64,000 nucleotides of DNA, taken from the NCBI GenBank assembly GCA_024278455.1, contig JAJRTE010000192.1:22752-86751 (forward strand), written 5' to 3'. The translations under genes were made by a program, and so were the position numbers. The stretch is from Myxococcota bacterium. Its GTDB lineage: Bacteria; Myxococcota_A; UBA796; JAJRTE01. Under the pieces are notes generated by a model, which worked only from the letters and a program-made list of their open reading frames with translations, had not been told where the DNA came from and did no database searches. Shown here piece after piece: positions 8,285 to 17,747 of the stretch (positions within the stretch are counted from its first letter, which is position 1; each line of letters begins with the position of its first letter).

Positions 8285-9266
8285 CCATGACGACCTGAAG
8301 CATGCGTTTGTGTATCCCGGTGTAGGATTCCAGTACATTGGGATGGGTGTCGAGCTTATCGACCGGTTTCCGGAAGTGCAGGAGGTATTCGACGAAGCGA
8401 AAGAGGTGACCGGCCTCGACGTGCGCCGGTTGTGGGAGTCGGGGCCGGCGGAGGACATGAGTGACGACCTCAAGGGAATGACCGCACTGACGACCTATGG
8501 CTATGCCTATTCGAAGTACCTTTTTCGGATGGGTTTGACGCCGGCGCACGTTGCCGGCTACAGCATGGGTATCTACTCGGCCCTGTCAGCGACGGGAGCG
8601 CTCACGTTCGCGGACACGTTGCGCTGCCTTCATCACTCGTACCGGTTGATGCGAGAGGAGACCAAGGATGTCGAGGGCGACATGGTAGGGGTAGTGGGTC
8701 TGACGCAGGAGGAAGTCCAGGCCCTTTGCGACATGGTGCGTCCGCACGGGATCATTCAGATCTCGAACATCAACGGCCAGCGGCATTGCCTGGTGGCGGG
8801 GGAGAAACCGGCGATCGAGCAGTTCGTTCCTTTGGCGAGGTCCGAGGGGGCGTTCGAGGTGAGAGCCCTGGGATTCGATCTCCCCTACCATTCGCGCCTT
8901 GTGCTCGATGCCGCCCGTGAGTTTCGCCTCTGGCTCGAGGATATCGAGTTCCGCCGTCCGGTCTGCCCCATTCTGAGTTGCATCGTGCTCGACGACCTCG
9001 TCAGCCCCAAGGAACTGCGCCAGGAAGTGGCCTATCAGATTTCTTCTTGCGTGCGCTGGTATGAACTCATACTGGGGTTGAAGGAACGTGGCGTCCGTCA
9101 CTTCGTCGAAGTCGGTCCCGGCAAGATGCTCTCGAAGATGACACGGGGTATCTTCCGTGGCGCGAAGCTCTACTGGGTGGAAAACCTCTCGGGCGTGGAG
9201 ACACTGGCCGAAGCGCACCGTGCCAGGTCGAAAGCACGTCGGGGGGGTGCCGGCGGGACGGATTGA
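8277..9266 (+). CDS. Malonyl-CoA:ACP transacylase-like protein with GYSMG nucleophile motif
   Basis: 329 residues with the FabD/acyltransferase fold: opening segment FVYPGVGFQYIGMG, nucleophile Ser96 in AGYSMGIYSAL, and the catalytic His205 in LPYHSRL. FabD proteins carry GHSLGE; here His before the Ser is Tyr and the following Glu is Ile, so acyl specificity may differ from malonyl. FabD loads extender units onto the ACP phosphopantetheine. The ATG at 8277 overlaps the ATPase gene end; an in-frame ATG at 8265 is also possible. The tail contains a run of seven G (about 9240). This is the last gene of the acyl/export operon. Confidence 0.75.
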   Translation: MSDHDDLKHAFVYPGVGFQYIGMGVELIDRFPEVQEVFDEAKEVTGLDVRRLWESGPAEDMSDDLKGMTALTTYGYAYSKYLFRMGLTPAHVAGYSMGIYSALSATGALTFADTLRCLHHSYRLMREETKDVEGDMVGVVGLTQEEVQALCDMVRPHGIIQISNINGQRHCLVAGEKPAIEQFVPLARSEGAFEVRALGFDLPYHSRLVLDAAREFRLWLEDIEFRRPVCPILSCIVLDDLVSPKELRQEVAYQISSCVRWYELILGLKERGVRHFVEVGPGKMLSKMTRGIFRGAKLYWVENLSGVETLAEAHRARSKARRGGAGGTD

Positions 9267-9434
9267 CCCCGATGGCATCGAGCACTAGAATTGAAGGGAG
9301 TGCAGGTGGAATCCCCGGGCTCATCGAACGACGGGGAGGGCGAGCGGCTCCAGGCCGACAGGCGGGGTTGGCGAACGTGGTGCAGCGGGGCTGTCTGCCC
9401 CGATGAACGAGCGGTGGAAGTTCCGGAGAGTCCC

Positions 9435-10841
9435 ATGCGAGTCCTGTTGATCAGACCCCCGGCCCATCACGCGATAGAGGCGGAGGTTCCAGCCGCCGTA
9501 AGGCAGGAAAACGTTTCCTACCCACCGCTGTCGCTTCTGGCAATCAGCTCTCATCTCAAGCGGTACACCCGCCACGCCGTGCAGATCCTCGATGGCCTGG
9601 TGGATGGGATGTCCTATCCGGCGCTCCAGCGGGAGATCGAGACGTTCGCCCCCGATGTGGTGGGGATCTCGGCGTACACGCTCGGCCTGGTCGATGTTCA
9701 GCGGACGGTCGCCGCGGCCCGTTCGGCGAAGGTCCCCCGGGTGCTCGTTGGCGGGCCCCACGTCAACGATTTTCCCGTCGAATCGGCGGCTTTGCCGGGC
9801 GTTGATGCGGCCTTGCGGGGCGACGGACAGGCAACCCTGCCAGCCGTGCTGGATGCCCTGGCGGAGGATCGTCCCATCGACGGGCTGCCCGGCGTCGTAC
9901 CCACCGGCTCCAGACCACCGCCGGGACAGGTCCTCTCACCCAGGTACTCCGGCAATCTCGACGACTATCCGCTGCTCGATATCCGCGCCATCGACTATTC
10001 CCGATACTATGACCTCCTGGGCGGAGGAGGGCTGTTCACAACCATTGTCACCAGCCGTGGCTGTCCCTACCGGTGCACCTTCTGCAACACGCCGCGCGAT
10101 CGCTTCGCCAGCATGAGTCCCGGGCGCATCTGCGACGAAATCGAGGACAAACTCAGGCTGGGCATTCGTGAAGTCTACTTCGTGGATGATACGTTCAACA
10201 TAACGAACGACCGCGTGTGGGGACTGTGCGAGGAGATCGTCCGCCGCCGGTTGACGTTCACCTGGACCGCGCGTTTCCGTGCCAACGGTATCAGCAGGGA
10301 CCTGCTTCGGCTCATGCAGCGGGCCGGTTGTGTGCGGCTCCAGGTCGGCGTGGAGCAGAGTACCGACGCGGCCCTGGACATCCTCCAGAAGGATGTCACG
10401 GTCGCCGAGATTCGTTCCGCGTTTCGTCTGTGCCGGGAGGTGGGGATCAAGACCGTCGCCTATTTCATGATCGGAACGCCTGCCGAAAGAACGCGCGCGG
10501 ATGTCATGCAGACCATCGACTTCTCCATCGACCTCGATCCCGACTTCGTGATGTTCAATATCTTGACACCGTTCCCCGGCACACGGCTATTCGAACAGGG
10601 GATCGAGCGCGGTGTGCTGGAGCCGGAACCGTGGGAGGCCTTCATTCGATCGCCTTCGCCGGGTTTCGTTCCCCCGGTCTGGAGCGAGTTCTTCGACGCC
10701 CGCGAACTCGCCGAGATGCTCGCGCTGGCCTATCGCCGCTTCTACTTCCGCCCAAGAGTGATCTGGCGCAACACACTGGCATTGGCAAGCTGGCATGAGT
10801 TTACCCAGAAGGTGCGAGCGGCGTGTCGTCTTATCGTCTAA
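9435..10841 (+). CDS. Cobalamin-binding-domain radical SAM protein
   Basis: 468 residues. The N-terminal 170 residues are the B12-binding-like Rossmann domain (MRVLLIRPP, YPPLSLLAISSHL, VLVGGPHVNDFP). The radical SAM core follows, with the 4Fe-4S cysteines Cys210, Cys214 and Cys217 in SRGCPYRCTFCNTP. This class (BchE-like) does methylations, ring closures and other difficult radical chemistry. ATG 9435 follows GGAGAG. It lies 170 bases after the acyl/export operon and could modify that product, or act on the small peptide gene downstream; the sequence does not decide. Stop TAA. Confidence 0.88.
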   Translation: MRVLLIRPPAHHAIEAEVPAAVRQENVSYPPLSLLAISSHLKRYTRHAVQILDGLVDGMSYPALQREIETFAPDVVGISAYTLGLVDVQRTVAAARSAKVPRVLVGGPHVNDFPVESAALPGVDAALRGDGQATLPAVLDALAEDRPIDGLPGVVPTGSRPPPGQVLSPRYSGNLDDYPLLDIRAIDYSRYYDLLGGGGLFTTIVTSRGCPYRCTFCNTPRDRFASMSPGRICDEIEDKLRLGIREVYFVDDTFNITNDRVWGLCEEIVRRRLTFTWTARFRANGISRDLLRLMQRAGCVRLQVGVEQSTDAALDILQKDVTVAEIRSAFRLCREVGIKTVAYFMIGTPAERTRADVMQTIDFSIDLDPDFVMFNILTPFPGTRLFEQGIERGVLEPEPWEAFIRSPSPGFVPPVWSEFFDARELAEMLALAYRRFYFRPRVIWRNTLALASWHEFTQKVRAACRLIV

Positions 10842-11178
10842 CCGGCGTAACCACCTTGAAAAGTGGTTGGAAATTCCCGACAAGCACGGCACTGCATATT
10901 GCCCATGCAAAAATTTTCATTTTTCTTGACCTTTTTTTCTTGCCATCCGCAGGCGGGCATGGTAGCATGCTCAACGTGTGGATGACGTTGAGTCACTTGG
11001 CATCCCCGCTGAGCAGAAGCCGTTCCTGCACCTGGTTGCTTTCCGCTGTCGCTGTTTCTCGCTAGCCCCTTGCGGTTGCCCCCTTCTCCATGTTGTTTGG
11101 CCGTGTTGCATTGCCACGGGTGACGTCAGCGTTGCCAGTTTCCATGAGAGGTCCAAGAGTTTGCTGAGAGGTGGATCC
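10842..11178. other. Intergenic region with AT-rich tract and promoter
   Basis: No gene is supported here. It contains a 6-bp inverted repeat (AACCAC/GTGGTT) just after the radical SAM stop, then an unusually T-rich tract (about 10905-10940) in an otherwise GC-rich sequence, then the promoter described separately. The leader from that promoter to the next start would be about 200 bases. Confidence 0.45.
10940..10968 (+). promoter_or_regulatory. Sigma-70-like promoter for the 11179 gene
   Basis: TTGCCA (10940-10945), a 17-base spacer, then TAGCAT (10963-10968). It follows a T-rich tract that could act as an UP-like element. The direction and position fit transcription of the 11179 and 12019 genes. 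Confidence 0.5.
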
Positions 11179-11988
11179 ATGCTTGATCTGACCAGGCAAG
11201 CCCTCGAGAGCCTGACCATGGCCGTACTCGTTCCCGCGGTCGCGAAGACCGGGGATGTGGACGACTACGTTCGGGCGATGAAGAGGGGAATAGTCGAGTT
11301 TGTTGCCAGGCGCTACCAGGCTCCCAAGGAGGTGTTGGCGCGCCATTTCAGCAAAAGTGACCGGTGGGTGTACCGGCAGCTCGAGGAAGCCATCAAGGCG
11401 CGCCGGGAAGCTGCCGCCGGTCAAAAGGGCGGTCAGAGCCTTCTGATCGATGTGATCAACTACTTCCAGGAACAGTACCCGAAGAGTGGCAGTGCCGGAC
11501 AGTGTGCGCGGGCATTGAAGACGCAGGGCTGGCAAATCAACGGTGCGGAACTCGAGCCCTGCCTGGACCTGTACGAGAAGATGGGTTTCCTGGAGCGAGT
11601 CCCGGAAGAGGCCGGTGGTGTGCACCACTATCGTGTTTCTTCGCGGAACCTCAGCCACACTGCTTCGAACGAGCAGGAGAGGGCGGCGTGGTTGGAGAAG
11701 CACAGTGAAATGTTGCTTCCGCTCGCGATTTCGTATCTCAGAGGGGACGCTGGTGCGCGATTCGGCCTGTCCAAGGCGTCGGTTCTCGCCCGACACTTCG
11801 TGGAAGCCATGCGGGATGTGAGGCAGTATCAGGTGAAGCGCATAATCAGGGCTGTCGAGGACACGTTGCGCGATGATCCGGACGAGCGAGAACCTCGAGT
11901 GACGTTCGCCTCCCTGTTGGTGGCAGGGGTTCTTTCGGCTCCCGAGGCGAAGGATGACGCGTCCCCGTCTCCGCAAGAAACACCGTGA
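11179..11988 (+). CDS. Uncharacterised protein with N-terminal helix-turn-helix-like segment
   Basis: 269 residues from ATG 11179, which has GAGAGGTGG just upstream; longer in-frame starts have no ribosome site. The N-terminal 75 residues (MAVLVPAVAKTGDVDDYVRA through LARHFSKSDRWVYRQLE) look like a DNA-binding helical unit, somewhat like DUF6502 proteins, a weak impression. The middle (100-165) looks like a winged-helix module (LDLYEKMGFLERV) and the C-terminal part is helical. No signal peptide or membrane helix. It is followed 30 bases later by a tiny secreted protein, so it may regulate that gene. Function unknown. Confidence 0.6.
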   Translation: MLDLTRQALESLTMAVLVPAVAKTGDVDDYVRAMKRGIVEFVARRYQAPKEVLARHFSKSDRWVYRQLEEAIKARREAAAGQKGGQSLLIDVINYFQEQYPKSGSAGQCARALKTQGWQINGAELEPCLDLYEKMGFLERVPEEAGGVHHYRVSSRNLSHTASNEQERAAWLEKHSEMLLPLAISYLRGDAGARFGLSKASVLARHFVEAMRDVRQYQVKRIIRAVEDTLRDDPDEREPRVTFASLLVAGVLSAPEAKDDASPSPQETP

Positions 11989-12018
11989 CATTCTTTGAAA
12001 AAATGAGAGGAGGAATCC

Positions 12019-12255
12019 ATGAATCGTGTCTTCGCGCTAATCGTCGTCAGTTCTCTGTGGCTGCTGCCTACATCGTCCGCGTTTGCGGGAACGTGGAGTT
12101 GGCATTCGGATTTCGTGCAGAAGATCATCGAGGTCGTCCAGAACCAGCAGACCCGTGTGAAGGATCTGGCCCAGAACAAGGGGACAACCTCTGATGCGGC
12201 ACGGACGACCGGACCGCGGACATCGAGCCACGCGCCCCAGCGGCCGTCCCGTTGA
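12019..12255 (+). CDS. Small secreted protein (78 residues)
   Basis: A perfect ribosome site (GAGAGGAGG) precedes ATG 12019. The N-terminus is a clear signal peptide (hydrophobic core ALIVVSSLWLLPTSSAFA) with cleavage after AFA, leaving a mature peptide of about 54 residues that starts GTWSWHSDF and ends in a basic, Ser/Thr/Pro-rich tail. There are no cysteines. It lies between the HTH-like gene and a convergent radical SAM gene. It could be a structural or signalling peptide or, speculatively, a substrate of the flanking radical SAM enzymes. Confidence 0.6.
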   Translation: MNRVFALIVVSSLWLLPTSSAFAGTWSWHSDFVQKIIEVVQNQQTRVKDLAQNKGTTSDAARTTGPRTSSHAPQRPSR

Positions 12256-12309
12256 CGCCCATGATCCTACCGGATCCCCGCCCCAGCTCACGCTCGCCCC
12301 TTGCTTCGC

Positions 12310-13758
12310 CTATTCGGACCGAGTCTTTGGTGGTGCAAAGAGGAACATGAAGAGGTGAGCGGCCTTGAGGTACTTCGTGATGTCCTCGACGCTGCTGATT
12401 GCCTTGACGTGCCGCCACAGAGTGACCGGGCGAAAATAGAACTCGCGGTAGAACCTGCGGTGGTACGCGACGAGGTCCTCGGGGGTCATCCCTTTGGGGA
12501 TGAACGTTGGCTGCCAGAAGGACTTGTCTCCTGTACGATCGGAGAGAATCCGCCCGTAGGCCTCACCATGACGGGCCCAGATCTCCGCCTGGGGGGTATC
12601 CGGCAAGATCGTGTTTATCTGCACCGTGATGTCCATCAAGGGAATGCTCTTCGCAAACGCCATGGTTTCCTCGATCGTCCGCCTGGTGTCCGTCATGTGA
12701 CCAATCATGAAGAACGCCTTGGGGCGAAGTCCCGCTTCATCGGCCCACCTGATGACTTGCGCGATCTGTTTCTTCGTCGTCCCCTTGCGGATGAACTTGA
12801 GGACGTCGTCGTTCCCGCTTTCCAGGCCGAAGCGCACCCGCCAGCACCCAGCCCGCTTCATCTTGGTCAGCAGCGGCTTGTCCACACAACCGATACGAGC
12901 GGAACAGGTCCAGCTCACCCTGTCCCTGAGAGCTGGACGTGCCAGGATCTCGTCGCACAATGACTCCACCCGCTCCCGGGAGCGTGCGAACAGCGAGTCC
13001 ACGAAGGCGATATCCTTGGCCCCGAACGACTCCACGAGGAGTTCCATCTCGTCAACGATGTACCGTGTCGAAAAGCTGCGATACCCGCTGCGCGTCTTCT
13101 GGCAGTAGACGCAAGTGAAGGGACAACCTCGAGAGGAAATCATGGAGAATTTCGGCAAACCGTGCTGGTCGATAGGAACCGGCCGGTAGAGGCTGGGGGA
13201 AAGCAGGTGCCTCGCCGGAAAGGGAAGCGTGTCGAGTTCCTCGATCTCGGGCCGCGACGGATTGTACACGAGCCCTTGGCTCGAGCGGTACACCAGGCCG
13301 GCGACGGACTCGACAGGCCGCCTTCCTGCCACCATGTCGCAGATTTCGCCGATCGCTTCCTCGGCTTCCCCGACAAAGCCGTAGTCGAACGCCGTCTCGG
13401 CCATGGCGTCATCTGGGAGCAACGAGCAATGGGGACCGCCGAGCACGATGGGGACCTCCGGCACCGCGGCCTTGCACGCTCTGGCAAGGGCCCGAGCATC
13501 CTCGAATCCAACCGTCGTGGAAGTGACGCCGATGAGATCCGGGACGAAGCGCCTCGCCCTCAGCACGGTCTGGTTCACGTTCAGCCCTTCGGCTGCTGCA
13601 TCGATGACAAGCACCGCGTCTCCGCGCTGCTCGAGCATGGCCGCGAGATAGAGAAGGCCCAAAGGTGCCGAATTGTGAAAAAGGTACGACGTGACCGGTG
13701 TGATCTCTCCTCGAGCCAGCACCACGTCGAGAGGGGGGTTGATCAGTACAATGCGCAC
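12310..13758 (-). CDS. Cobalamin-binding-domain radical SAM protein (second copy)
   Basis: 482 residues from GTG 13758, which begins directly at the conserved VRIVLINPPLDV segment with a GAGGG upstream; a longer in-frame ATG at 13845 adds 29 residues without family similarity. The B12-binding-like domain (LGLLYLAAMLEQRG, IVLGGPHCSLLPDD) precedes the radical SAM core with Cys212, Cys216 and Cys219 in SRGCPFTCVYCQKT. It has the same architecture and spacing as the enzyme at 9435 but is only moderately similar, so it is a related enzyme and not a recent duplicate. It converges on the small secreted protein. Stop TAG. Confidence 0.87.
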   Translation of the reverse strand: MRIVLINPPLDVVLARGEITPVTSYLFHNSAPLGLLYLAAMLEQRGDAVLVIDAAAEGLNVNQTVLRARRFVPDLIGVTSTTVGFEDARALARACKAAVPEVPIVLGGPHCSLLPDDAMAETAFDYGFVGEAEEAIGEICDMVAGRRPVESVAGLVYRSSQGLVYNPSRPEIEELDTLPFPARHLLSPSLYRPVPIDQHGLPKFSMISSRGCPFTCVYCQKTRSGYRSFSTRYIVDEMELLVESFGAKDIAFVDSLFARSRERVESLCDEILARPALRDRVSWTCSARIGCVDKPLLTKMKRAGCWRVRFGLESGNDDVLKFIRKGTTKKQIAQVIRWADEAGLRPKAFFMIGHMTDTRRTIEETMAFAKSIPLMDITVQINTILPDTPQAEIWARHGEAYGRILSDRTGDKSFWQPTFIPKGMTPEDLVAYHRRFYREFYFRPVTLWRHVKAISSVEDITKYLKAAHLFMFLFAPPKTRSE

Positions 13759-13951
13759 GAGAGCCCTCGCATCTGCCCAGGCGCCATCCAGGTCAGCAGG
13801 CGGTCGAAGTGGACGGTGTTCTCCGGCTTCGGCGTTGCGCCACACGCAACACTCAATCTACCATGCAGCCGTCCTCGAGGCAACGCGGCCGGCCATCTCG
13901 CCCCGGGAAGGTCCGACATGCTCCGGGCTCACGCCGGCGGCATCGAAGCCA

Positions 13952-14590
13952 TCAAAGCAGGGCGGCAAGGACCGCCGCGACGACCGCGATAGCCAGGCCG
14001 GCCCCGGCGAGAAGCGCCCACTTGCGGCTCTCGGGTACCACCACCCGGGCACTCTCCTCCCCCTCCTTCTCCGCCGGCTCGGGGGATACTTCGGCAGGAG
14101 CGGCGGGCGCGACAGCGGCGCTCTTCCACCCAACGAACTTCCGGTGGGCTGGATCCACCTGCTCATCCCGTGTGCTCTCCAGGGTGATGCCGACAAGCTG
14201 AAACGTCAGCGCAAAATCGGGATTGTCCCCAATTCGAAACCAGCGCCCCGCTTTCTCGCGGTACTCTTCCTGGCCGTCGAACTCCCCGCCGTGGATGCAC
14301 TGTTGGATTTCGTAGGGATTCAATTTCCGTATCGTATCCCACGCTGGATGGCGAACCTCGAACGCAAGCGTGAATCCATCCCGAAGCCGGTCAGCAATCC
14401 CTCCCGCCCCAAGGTGGGGAACAGGCGTTTCGACGGAACCGCCGGCATCGTTCGTCGAGGGCGGCCCTTCCGGCCCCGGCAGGGCATGGAACTGGAAGCA
14501 CCCGGGACAGACCACTTCCCGCGTCCCGACCGAAACCGCATCCGGATCCACGGAAAACACCGTTCCGCACTGTTCGCACGTAATCTCCAT
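13952..14590 (-). CDS. Zinc-ribbon (MJ0042-type) protein with C-terminal membrane anchor
   Basis: 212 residues from ATG 14590, chosen because GGAGG lies just upstream and the zinc ribbon starts at once: MEITCEQCGTVFSV then VVCPGC, two CxxC pairs in the MJ0042/zinc-ribbon style common in deltaproteobacteria. The middle region (about 65-150) may be a small folded domain with LNPYEIQQCIHGGEFDG and RWFRIGDNPDF. A Pro/Ala/Glu-rich linker leads to a single C-terminal membrane helix (KWALLAGAGLAIAVVAAVLA). The family is usually of unknown function and may sense or regulate at the membrane. Confidence 0.7.
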   Translation of the reverse strand: MEITCEQCGTVFSVDPDAVSVGTREVVCPGCFQFHALPGPEGPPSTNDAGGSVETPVPHLGAGGIADRLRDGFTLAFEVRHPAWDTIRKLNPYEIQQCIHGGEFDGQEEYREKAGRWFRIGDNPDFALTFQLVGITLESTRDEQVDPAHRKFVGWKSAAVAPAAPAEVSPEPAEKEGEESARVVVPESRKWALLAGAGLAIAVVAAVLAALL

Positions 14591-15197
14591 CGGCCCCACC
14601 TCCGCAGACGCTTCAACGTAGCACGGCCCTTCCCCGGTTGCAACTCCGCCGCGACACCGTCCGAGCCGACATATCGCGAGAGGTTCGCGCCAGCCGGTTG
14701 GCCGGGCAACGATTTCCTGCAACTCGTTGCCACCTTCCACTGAAGATGCCCGGTCGAAGCGTCGATGCAAGGACGACCCGGCAGCAGATGGCCTCGAGAC
14801 TTGGGACGCGCCTACCACCCGCGCAGCGAGGCGAGGCAAGGGGGGAGGGGGGAGGGGCGTTCGCGCGCCCCGGAACCGTGCTCGGAGCGACCAGGACGGG
14901 ACCGGGCCACGGAACCGGCCGCGGGGGACCAGGCCGCATGCCATGGGAATGTTGCGGGCGTGGCCGGTGTTTCCGGAGATGCTGGGACCTGGACGCCGGT
15001 AGCCCAACAGGACGCTTGCTTGACGCTCTTGCCGATGGTGAGCAGGTTCGAAGAAAGAAAAACGCTGACGGTACAGCCAATGCCTGTAGACTTACATCAA
15101 CAGGTGACCTGGCAACCTTGTTGCATGAGGTCGTTGCACGCAACAGCCGGGAATGCCGAGGCCGTCATTCGCGAGTACGGTCTCGGGAGGAGTCGAC
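14591..15197. other. 607-base divergent intergenic region with G-rich tract
   Basis: Lies between the minus-strand zinc-ribbon gene and lon. Open frames cross it only because it is GC-rich; none has family features or a convincing start. It contains a G-tract of the form G6-A-G6-A-G4 (14840-14857), a good quadruplex candidate, and a weak lon promoter candidate at 15065-15092. Confidence 0.45.
15065..15092 (+). promoter_or_regulatory. Possible lon promoter
   Basis: CTGACG (15065-15070), 16-base spacer, TAGACT (15087-15092), about 105 bases before the lon start. Four of six matches in each box, so only a candidate. No heat-shock CIRCE element was seen. Confidence 0.3.
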
Positions 15198-17648
<2,451 letters not shown>

Positions 17649-17747
17649 TGCCCGTTCTTCCCGGGACCGCCGGAGACAGTATGCCGTCCGGGATGCCAGC
17701 GCGCCCACGGCGGCGCTCTCTCGAGCGTCGCCGCGTCGCGCCGGGTT

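Noticed and set aside
12301..12963. 220-codon plus-strand frame over the second radical SAM gene
   Set aside because: It is antisense to a gene with clear CxxxCxxC and B12-domain motifs.
15020..15048. TTGACG as the lon -35
   Set aside because: The -10 at the right spacing is CAGGTT, too poor; the candidate at 15065 is better but still weak.
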